From contig NC_036461.1 of NCBI RefSeq assembly GCF_002775205.1, positions 6,485,015 to 6,549,014 of the forward strand: 64,000 bases of DNA, in the 5' to 3' direction. Below the pieces are notes generated by a model, which had not been told where the DNA came from, did not search any database, and saw nothing but the letters and a program-made list of their open reading frames with translations. The position numbers and the translations under genes are program-made. Of this stretch, positions 55,056 through 64,000 are shown piece by piece (position 1 is the stretch's first letter; each line of letters begins with the position of its first letter). This DNA is from Xiphophorus maculatus (Eukaryota; Chordata; Actinopteri; Cyprinodontiformes; Poeciliidae).

Positions 55056-55644
55056 TGTTATGGGAACTTCCTGATAGAGAGAGATTTTTATGCTCTGCAT
55101 TAAAGATTTTGGTAGATCTGTCATCAGAAGAAGGTAGTCTTATGTCTTTGTGTATCTGTGTCTTCATTTGTTCAGTTACCATAATCTCCATAACCTCTAG
55201 TCTAGTCAGCTGACATTTCCCTGATAATCACACAATGTTCTTCTGCAGGGCTGTTAAATCATTCAGAGTCAGTGTTAGAGATTTGATTAGTTCACACCTA
55301 GGAACTGGGTTGCTAGTTGATTGTATCAGAAGTTTTACGACCTTTGTTGTTTTTCCTGACTGTCCCCTAGGTAGAAATTCCTTAGTCGTAAAACTGTGTT
55401 TGATTGTGTTCGTTTCGGGGGCTCCTAATCTTATCAGCACCAGCCCCCTTTGCTTTTGTTTTGTGTTAATAAAAAGACAAGCTCTACTGCAGAGTTTCAG
55501 AACTCATGGTGAACTGGTCAGAGGAGCAGTTCTCTGTGTTTTCTCCTTTTGCAAAAGCTTGGCTATAAAATTCATAATACGTTGTCTGTGGTTCTTTATT
55601 TTATATAGGTTCGAAAGGAAAAATACCTATCAGTCAGAATAACA
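55056..55644 (+). mobile_element. Possible solo LTR
   Basis: The ends TGTTAT and ATAACA are inverted copies, and AATAAA occurs at 55468-55473 with a downstream GT-rich part. No clear target duplication is present (CAAGG against CCAGA), so the call is weak. The open frame inside has no recognisable domain. Confidence 0.35.
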
Positions 55645-56165
55645 CCAGAAGTCAGAAAGTGATGAATCAGAGACGACTGAGGACAAAACTGGAGCGAAAT
55701 TCAAGCTGAAAAGAAATGACTGGAACCACTCGATTCTTAGAGACTGAAATCTTCATGAAATTTGACCTTTTTCAATTAAATCTAATTGTTTTCTGGAGCA
55801 AAAGCTTTAAATAGATTATCTCTGGTAATGGTGATCTTGTCTGTCCCAGTGCTCTTTTGGGTTTGTCTGTGATCTGTCCTCTGAAAGAGGTTTGTGGTCC
55901 CTTTTTCTGACCCTGGTTCTGGTTCTGTTAGAGTTTTATCCCATTTAAAAATGAATGGTTCCTCTCATTCACATGATAAAATCATCTTTACGTAATTAAT
56001 CAAGCTTCCTTAAATAACTGATAACCAGTTGACATTAAGAGATTGTCTAAAGTTGACTTTAGACTAAACTTCACAGATGAATTCTACAACAGAAAACCCA
56101 ACATATAGATATGGAGCCAGAAAATATCTGTGCTCCTTGTCATCCTACAAAGGCGAGAAAATAGG
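55645..56165. other. Intergenic DNA downstream of gene 2
   Basis: No gene is seen. From about 56040 it is homologous to 16690 onwards, the region after gene 1. Confidence 0.5.
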
Positions 56166-56169
56166 ATAG

Positions 56170-56681
56170 TGTCACGACTGGCGTCGTCAACTTGTGTAAA
56201 TATGAGAGTGCAGATACCTGACTCTGATTGGTTCTGGAGTTTGTATGCGTGAGCTTCCGTTTCTGTTTCCTTAGTTTTCTCAGGTTTTTCTTAGTTAGGG
56301 AGGTAAGTTTTTATCATTTGGTTTATTTACTTTCAATTAGGTAAGTTGGTTAATATTCAGATAGTTTCCTTTTGTTTGTTGTTTTCGGCATTAGCTCTCT
56401 CTGAAGCCATATACTCCACTTGTTGTAACATCTCAATCAAAAATACATCTTTTTAAAATAAATAACATTATAAAATGTTCAACTTCTTGTGTGTTGGCTG
56501 TTTGGGATCTGAAGAGGATGGATCCTTCCACAATCCACCTGCAATTAGTAATTAGTTTTGACTCTTGGACTACTCCAGAAATAAAAGATCGGACAGCTTG
56601 AATGCGGATGTGGGATGTATTATAGTTGGATACTTACATTTTCTCAAACCAGGTTTCACCACCCTTAGACGGGTCGTAACA
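56170..56681 (+). mobile_element. LTR-like insertion containing a copied NLR segment
   Basis: The insert begins TGTCACGAC and ends GTCGTAACA and is flanked by ATAG (56166-56169, 56682-56685); the empty site is at about 16810. Within it, 56531-56658 copies the NLR intron between the B30.2 and linker exons plus half of the linker exon with its GTAAGT donor. The rest has no NLR similarity; AATAAA lies near 56457. Confidence 0.8.
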
Positions 56682-56756
56682 ATAGCAACATGCCACTGTT
56701 GCTATGCTAATACACTTTTAATCAAGATAGTTTCTTGATTCAAAAAACATTTACTA

Positions 56757-56850
56757 TAAAGAAAACACCTCTCCAAGTTTAATTTGACCTCCCAGTAACA
56801 GCAAAGAAAATGAAAGACACACTATTCTGTAAAATATATAAACATTTTTC
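56757..56850 (-). pseudogene. Small B30.2 relic downstream of gene 2
   Basis: Counterpart of the relic at 16860-16950: a CYWEVK-like stretch without frame. Confidence 0.4.
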
Positions 56851-57388
56851 CATCATAATTGCATCACTTAGAGAGGAGAAAGTCCTCCTTTATCATTAAT
56901 AGCACTAAGATATTTTTTATGTAACTGCGTCACAACATGTTTGATTAAATGAACGACTGCATAATAGCCACAAATTTACAGTTTTCAATATATCCCGGTA
57001 AAAATTACCATATATCATCAGTAGTAACAATAACAATACAAAGATATAAATCATAAGATATTGTGATTAATTCAAAATGTAGCATACCATAACATATAAA
57101 AATGTTACTTTCAAAAACACTAAAATTTTATCTAAAAATACAAACAGAAACAAACAGACCTGAAGTTTTATTTACACACAGACTCATGAATTCCTTCTTA
57201 CACCATTATTGGGAGACCTGTTGTATGGAAGTATGTTTAAACATGGCATTTTTCTGGGAGTTGAGATTCCAGTGCCAAATTATTTCATCACAGAATAATA
57301 ATTAGGGAACCAGCTTAATACATATTAAGAATTGAATATAGACTCTAGTTTTTCTATGGAAGTAACTTCTGCCCTCCGTTCTTTGGAT

Positions 57389-57394
57389 TTTATT
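57389..57394 (-). other. Polyadenylation signal AATAAA of gene 2
   Basis: It lies about 250 bp after the gene 2 stop codon at the position conserved in gene 1. Confidence 0.5.
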
Positions 57395-57639
57395 GTCTAA
57401 AGAAAACCCCCCAAAATATATTTATTACACAGAAAATAAAACAGATTCCTGTTAAAATCACCTATTGATAAAGCTTAGGGACAGATAATTACACTCAAAA
57501 ATAAAAAAATGAATCTGTAATTTTAAACAAATGTGTCTGAAGTACTGTGATGAAGTACTGTACTCTATCTAATGATGATGTTATCATCATTAGCTAGAGA
57601 TGTTAAGGGGTTTCTCTGACAAAATGAGCTTTTTTACAC

Positions 57640-58163
57640 TCAACACAGTAACACAGTAGAACCGGGAATCCATAACGCAAACCCAGGATAAAGAGGTTCT
57701 GTAAACTTGTTGTTGACGGTGTAGAGGTGGATCAGTTTGTCAGAGGATATGTTGTAAAAGGACAGAATGCCAGCTACATAGTCTACATATACTGCTACTC
57801 TTTCAGAGACCGCTGTAGGGGTGCAGGGTGTTTTCTCATTATTGTGCCAAACAGAGTAACCATCACCATGAGAGCAGCCCAGACTCCAGGACTGACTGTT
57901 CCCTCCCAACACACAGTCATCCTTATCTCCTTTCCTCTGAATATTTTTGTAACTCACAGATATGAAAACCGCCCCTTTCCATTTGACCTCCCAGTAACAG
58001 CGACCTTCCAGTTTATTTTCACAAAGCAGCTGAGTATGATCAAATCTCGCTGGATCATCAGGATATGGCACGTCTGCTTCCCCGTTTGTTACTCTTCTGT
58101 TTTGCTCCGATACTTTGAGATCTTTGCTGACTGTTTTTGTGTCAATTTTGAGTTGAACGGAAT
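57640..58163 (-). CDS. Gene 2 B30.2 last exon
   Basis: The exon is open from the acceptor to TGA 57642-57640 with all PRY and SPRY blocks ([42 protein letters not shown]). It is two codons shorter at the end than gene 1 (STVLLC). Substitutions against gene 1 include DTK for DAN, and HGD for DSD in the SWSLGC loop. Confidence 0.9.
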
Positions 58164-59444
58164 CTAAAGAAGAGATAAAAACCACAATCCACCTGCAATT
58201 AGTAATTATTTTTGACTCTTGGACTACTCCAGAAATAAAAGATCGTACAGCTTGAATGTGGATGTGGGTTGTATTATAGTCGGATACTTACATTTTCTTA
58301 AACCAGGTTTCAACCATCTCGATCCTGCAGGATCCAATCTGCAGCACAAAATTATAGGGAATAGGGTTTGTGTGTGAATGTCAGGCCATCAATTCAGCAT
58401 GGAAACAATGTTATTAGTGGAAGATCTTGGACACAGATTAGTTTGCACTGAGAGAAAATCTGTACAAGAATTGAATAGAATAATTATGTCCTGTGGTTGC
58501 TACATTGTAGTTTGATATGATTAATGTTTCTAAGAGATGCAAGAATTACATTTATGAATGTTCAAGCAGTATTGTTTGGGAACCTGAAATTGTAATTTTA
58601 AAGTAGATCAGCTGTTTTAGAGACTGTAAGTAAACACAAAAGACTATTGAGGAGGAAATAATGAAGCTGAATTTCTGAAATAACCATGTAACACGTTGAT
58701 ACATGTTGATACATCTGAAACAAATTTTCATTCTGAAAATTTGTTTCAGAATGAAACAAATGTAGCAATAACTTTGCTTTCCAAAAAAAAATTCAAAGAA
58801 GGACATAGTCCATTATTGGTGTTTGACAAATAACCTAAGCCCTATATTATATTAGGTATATTAGCCCTATTTTATATATGGACAGGAGGTGAATGAATAG
58901 AAAACTAAATACCAAATTAATACACCTGTACTTGATGCATATCTTCAATGGATCTCTCTATGGGCCTACCTGATGACAGTCTTCAGTTTGGATTCTGATT
59001 TTTTATCTGTCAGAATCTTTTCCCCAAAGGATCCTAGATGATTGTAGCTCAGATCCAGCTTTTTCAGTGGGGAGTGGGGACCCAGTGCTTCAACCAGATG
59101 ATAACTGCTCTCTTCTGTTAATAGACAGCCTGACAACCTACAGAAAAACAAATTATTTAAAGATGATCACATTACAGTAGCTATGATAAAATAGATATTC
59201 ATAAAAAATTAAGAAAAAAGTGATGTTCTGTAGGTTAAGAATGAAACTATTTTTTATGTTTGTTGAAAAATAGATGAATATTAAGGTGTGATTAGATGCT
59301 AGAAATACCCTTACAGACAGAAAGTTTTCAGTTATGCTCCTAAAATCTCCTATAAATTTAAAGAAAACGGCAAAAAAGCCACAACATTGAGTTCCTTTAA
59401 ATAAAGAAGAAATACTCATCTGTTTGGTGTTACTTTCAATTTAG

Positions 59445-59483
<39 letters not shown>

Positions 59484-62400
59484 CTTTGTTAATTAGTCTG
59501 TATTCCTACATTTCATTTCTATACGGGAATGTCATGTTGTTTTGAAGTTTCATGTGTCCATGCAGTTTGAATCACTTTGTTGTTGAAATGCTCTATTAAG
59601 TTGCTTTCGTACCTTTCATACAATATAAGGATTTATGGTCTGAACACACTGAATAAAAACCTGTGTTTTCTTTCTCAGTTTTCTCAATCATTTCTTGAAC
59701 CATGTCATTCTTAAATCGTTGGTGAAAACTTTTGTATTGTTTTGCATTAAAAAGCAACAATTTGATTGGTCAGAAAATTGAGACGTTGTGGATTCTACAC
59801 TGAGGAAGGCTGCAGTGAAAAGGACCTAAGAGAGAGCTTTCCAGAAGTTCTGTTGTTGATCCTACTCAAAGTAAAACAAATATGTTCATTCAACCTTGGT
59901 TTAGTTTCCATTGCTTTTAAATAAATCAAGAATAAGAATTAATGTGGCGGAAAATTTAAAATTTTATCTCTGGATCTCTATTCCCCTTCTTAACAAAAGA
60001 CCCAAGGAGGAAACTCTTAAACTGCATTATGTGGTTGGGCTACAACTAACCACCAAAGAAACATTGTTAGGTTTTATGGGTTAAGTTATAATTCAATTAT
60101 ATAAATATTGTAGTTGAATCATTTTATGATATTAATAAAATTATATCAGTGCCTGACATCTGATCTGTTCGTACTAGACTGCATTCAAACCTACAATTAA
60201 AATAAGCCCTTAAAACATTCAGCTTTGTACTTAATTCTGCTGTGGTCTTAGCAGAATTAAAAGCATAGAAATCTCCACATCAGTATGAGATTATATTATT
60301 TTCATGTCTTCAGAATATTGCAGCTACAAGTCTGGTTCCACAACATACTAGCAGGCCATCATTTGCATATTAATGACTGTAACCCTAGAATCCAAGCTCA
60401 GTGATGTGGGCATTAAGATGATGTTGTTCATATGTTTGTATTTTGCCAATTAACATGTAAAAATGAATGTTACATCATGTTTTTATGGAGCTGAAACAGT
60501 CTCATAATTCACAAATGCACAAGATTCACAAATGCACAAGAGCCACAAAGGAGACTGTTTTAGCTCCATATGTTTTTATCTGCATACGTTTTGCAGCAGA
60601 TCTTATGTTTACATGTAAAAATTCTACTATGGATATTGAGCACAACTCATGCAAAGCATCAAGTATAGGAATAAGGTAGATACAGTAAATGTAGGTAGAT
60701 AACATTTTAAAACATGACTTTAAAGTTGCAGAAGAATTGCATGACAGAGGGTTATGTGTTTGGTAAATTAAACAATTTAAAACACCCTGTAGAAGAAATA
60801 TAGATGGAACAAACAAAGTTTCCTGGCAAGTTGTGATCCTGACCTTAGAGTTTCCAGTTTGCAATGTGGACTCTTCAGTCCTTGTGATAGAAACTTCACT
60901 CCTTCCTCCTCCAGGTTGTTGTTACTCAGGTCCAACTCTCTTAGACTGGAGGACGGGGAGCTGAGGACTTCTGACAAAGCTTTGCAGCTCTCTTCTGAGA
61001 GATTACAGGCACCAAGCCTAAAAGTAAAAATAAGAATACTAGCATTAAAAAAAATAATTTATTTTACTAGAACAGTAAAATAAACATCCACATTCAATTG
61101 TATGTTTTTACTTTACTATTATGTCTTTCTTGTGAATTGGGTCATTGTGGTAATGGTGTAAAATATTTATCACAGGGGAAACGTGACTTATCTATTAGCA
61201 CATATTTTTTTATTATACTGTACTAAGAAAACATTGTAGATAAAGTGCATCAATTATCCATAAACCTTGGATAAAAAGTTAGTTTTACTATTTTTTTATA
61301 ACTACAACATATTGCTCATATCTGTAAGCCGCATAAGATTAAGATTGAACTTATAAAACACTTTTCTACTGTAGTGATACTGACCACTAAAAGTGCTTTT
61401 ACATTTCAGCTCACACATAAATACACAGATTGGTTGGGAACTTGGGGTTGAATTTCTTGCCCAAAACACGTTAACATGTTGTTGTGGTGGCTGCGGACAA
61501 GTCACAACCTTATTACAAATTCACTCTTATTGTTTAGCTACAAACTAATACTGATCAAACAAGCACTTGGGAGGTGATTTTGTTGCAGCTAAATCCAGGA
61601 TCCACCAATAGATATGTGACATCATTGATTAAATTAAAGTGAACTCAAATAATGAAGAACTGGTTATGGCATTTTAAATTAATTTAAATTCAAACATTAA
61701 TTTTTAATTGTTTTAACATAAATTTTGACTTTGGTTGCCAAAATTAAATGTATTTTGAAAATGTGCATGTTTGACTATAAGTGTACGTACAGAGCCTTGT
61801 TGGATGCTTTGACCACTGGCATCAGCCTCAGTAGAACCTCCTTAGAAGTTGAGTATTTCTTCAGGTCAAACACGTCCAGATCTTTTTTTGATGTCAGTAA
61901 GACGAACACCAGAGCAGACCACTGTGCCGAAGACAGGCTATCTGTGGAGAGATTCCCTGACTGCAGAGTTTTCTGGACTTCCTCCACTAGGGTGTGATCA
62001 TTCAGTTCATTGAGGCAGTGAAAGAGAGTGATGCTTTTTTCTGCAGGCAAATTATCGTTGAGTTTCTTCTTAATGAACTGGATTGTTTCCTGGTTAGTCT
62101 GTGAGTTACTTCCTGTTTGTGTCACCAGCCCTTCCAGAAGTCTCTCATTTGTCGGCACTGAAAGACCCAAGAGGAAGCGGAGGAACAAGTCCAGATGTCC
62201 ATTTGTATCTGTCATGGTCTTATTAATGGCACTCTGATGGAGATGTGTTAGTTTTGGTTTGGTATAAAATATAGAAATCTTGGAAGATACTTGTTTTTGT
62301 TCCATCACATTATGACCATCTTTGATGAAGGTCAGATGGACATAGAGAGCTGCTAGAAACTCTTGAACACTCAGATGGATAAAGCAAAAAAACTTGTCCT

Positions 62401-64000
62401 GGCACAGACCTCTCTCCCCTTCAAAGAGCTCTGTGAAGACTCCTGAGTACACTGAGGCTGCTCTGACATCAATGCCACATGCTGTAAGGTCTTCTTTATA
62501 AAAGATCAGGTTTCCTTTCAGCAGCTGCTCAAAAGCCATTTTCCCCAGAGACTCAATCATCATCCTGCTCTCTGTGCTCCAAGGTGAATCAGTTTCTTTC
62601 CGTTTGTCATACTTTGCTGTCTTCACTTTGGCATGAACGATCAGGTAGTGGATGTACATCTCAGTGAGGCTGCTTGGCAGCTCTTCTTCCTCTTTGGTCT
62701 TCAACACTTTTTCTAGAACTGTAGCAGTGATCCAGCAGAAGACTGGGATGTGGCACATGATATGGAGGGTCCGTGATGCCTCAATGTGGGTGATGACCCT
62801 GATTGCCTTCTCATCTCTGAACCTCTTCTTGAAATACTTCTTCTTCTGTGGATCAGTAAATCCTCTGACCTCTGTTACCATGCCAACGCACTCAGGAGGG
62901 ATCTGACTGGCTGCTGCAGGTCTTGTAGTTATCCACAGGCGGGCTGAAGGAAGCAGTTTCCCTCTGATAAGGTTTGTCAGCAGAACATCCACTGAGGCAG
63001 ACTGTGTAACATCAGTCAGGATCTCATTGCTGTGGAAGTCCAGAGAAAGTCGACTCTCATCCAGGCCATCAAGGATGAACAGAACCTGGAACTGTTCAAA
63101 CTGGCTGATCTGTTTAGTTTCAGCAAAGAAGTGATGAACAAGTTCCACCAAACTGAACTTTTTGTCCTTCAGCACATTCAACTCTCTGAATGTGAAAGCA
63201 AACATAAACTGGACATTCTGGTTTTTTTTATCTTCAGCCCAGTCGAGCGCAAACTTCTGTGTTAGGACTGTTTTCCCAATGCCAGCCACTCCCTGTGTCA
63301 TCACTGTTCTGATTGGTTCAGCTCTTCCATGCAGAGGCTTAAAGATATTTTCTTGTCTGATTGTTGTTTCTGGTCTCTGTGGCTTCCTGGATACTGTTTC
63401 AATCTGTCTGACCTCATGTTCTTGATTGATCTCTCCAGTTCCTCCCTCTATGATGTAGAGCTCCGTGTAGATCTGATTCAGAAGAGTTGGGTTTCCTGCT
63501 TTAGGAATTCCCTCAAACACACACTGGAACTTCTTCTTCAGAGACGATTTCAGCTGACGTTGGCAAACTGCAGCATAAAGTTCTAAGTAAACACAAAAAT
63601 AAATATTTTATTAAAATTCTGTATGTTTTCAAATAATGCATATACAGTCTTTGTTGCCACACCTCTTGTGTCTTTAATAAAATATTGCATGTTAATGTCT
63701 AAAGTGCTTGTTGAATAAAATAAAAATGAATATCCTTTCTTGTTTCTTGAAGATGTTACACCTTTTATACAAAACATTTTTGTCTGCATTTCTGATTATG
63801 CACATATAACAGGTGAAACAGCTTTAGGAAACAAGAAAAAAATTCCTGCCGATTTATCTTCTAATATTTAGAGTTAGTATGCACATTAGAATCGACACCA
63901 ACATCTTCAGCATGTGTAATATTTGTAGAACTTCTCTTACTGTTCTGCAGACGATTTGCCAGATCCTTTTTCTTCATTTTCTTCAGAAAGTTCAGTGCGA
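57640..64000 (-). CDS. Gene 2: NLRC3-like receptor, 3' part only in window
   Basis: The exons are 64000-63941 (cut by the window end), 63582-61791, 61017-60844, 59137-58970, 58338-58292 and 58163-57640. They join in phase and encode the helical end, FISNA-NACHT, two LRR exons, the linker and B30.2. Walker A (GVAGIGKT) and Walker B ([10 protein letters not shown]) are intact. Sequence and intron layout closely match gene 1, so the two arose by recent tandem duplication. The N-terminal exons should lie to the right of the window. Differences from gene 1 cluster in the NACHT middle and the last B30.2 strands. No disabling change is seen. Confidence 0.88.
58292..58338 (-). CDS. Gene 2 linker exon
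   Basis: This 47-bp exon encodes [15 protein letters not shown] between CTGCAG and GTAAGT. It is closer to the usual family form than gene 1's. Confidence 0.85.
58714..58750. repeat. Gene 2-specific 16-bp hairpin
   Basis: Arms 58714-58729 and 58735-58750 are perfect inverted copies around 5 nt. Gene 1 has only the simple sequence at the matching point, apart from its solo LTR. Confidence 0.75.
58970..59137 (-). CDS. Gene 2 second LRR exon
   Basis: This 168-bp exon encodes [19 protein letters not shown] and [15 protein letters not shown]. It has the same borders and phase as gene 1. Confidence 0.85.
59444..59482. repeat. (AAT)n microsatellite
   Basis: A pure AAT run, longer than the interrupted one at 20080. 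Confidence 0.85.
60844..61017 (-). CDS. Gene 2 first LRR exon
   Basis: This 174-bp exon appears identical in protein to gene 1's ([19 protein letters not shown]), suggesting gene conversion or a recent duplication. Confidence 0.93.
61791..63582 (-). CDS. Gene 2 FISNA-NACHT exon
   Basis: This 1,792-bp exon is open between acceptor TTACTTAG and donor GTACGT. FISNA ([19 protein letters not shown]), Walker A and B, TRPAAA and [13 protein letters not shown] are present. Compared with gene 1 it has LDFHSNE for LDNNE and a different stretch around [17 protein letters not shown]. The ATPase should be functional. Confidence 0.95.
63941..64000 (-). CDS. Gene 2 helical exon, partial
   Basis: The window ends inside this exon. 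The visible part encodes [19 protein letters not shown] before donor GTAAGA, as in gene 1 exon 25845-26073. Confidence 0.85.

Noticed and set aside
55235-55642. 135-residue plus-strand frame
   Set aside because: It overlaps a possible solo LTR and shows no recognisable domain.

Overview
The window looks like nuclear DNA of a teleost fish. The evidence is spliced NLR genes of the fish-specific NLRC3-like type (FISNA-NACHT-LRR-B30.2), a KASH-domain last exon, a tRNA-headed SINE with an L2-like tail, hAT MITEs, a chromodomain Gypsy element and retrovirus-like remnants. A livebearer or killifish source is possible from the repeat flavour, but that is memory and not proof.

Layout, left to right. 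1-900: last exon and 3'UTR of a nesprin (probably syne3), plus strand. 1650-2279: decayed B30.2 exon. 2640-3888: LTR element with a proline-rich gag-like ORF, minus strand. 5604-11840: a short NLR-related gene (gene 0, minus strand) that keeps the promoter exon and N-terminal repeat exons but stops before any NACHT domain (135 codons). 13545-13772: large CTTC/CTAC microsatellite, followed by a second copy of the nesprin 3' tail (13847-14712). 17740-38063 (with 5'UTR exons to about 41.6 kb): gene 1, minus strand, an apparently intact 1,122-aa NLR. Its 11 coding exons join in phase, and its introns carry a solo LTR, a nested hAT element and a 5.7-kb intact chromodomain Gypsy. 42485-52030: a retrovirus-like element (minus strand, 4-bp target duplication) holding two further insertions, a 2.7-kb inverted-repeat element in its LTR and a 3'-truncated Gypsy in its env. 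53082-56681: hAT MITE, a possible solo LTR, and an LTR-like insert that contains a copied piece of the NLR gene. 57640-64000: gene 2, minus strand, a close paralogue of gene 1 whose 5' half lies beyond the window.

The three NLR units lie head to tail on the minus strand. The 5.7-13.1 kb region is paralogous to 33.1-42.5 plus 52.0-52.9 kb, and 16.7-26.3 kb is paralogous to 56.0-64.0 kb. Comparing the copies gives empty-site evidence for most insertions and also shows short perfect hairpins present in only one copy. Exon limits come from splice signals, reading phase and paralogue comparison by eye; no alignment or RNA evidence was available.
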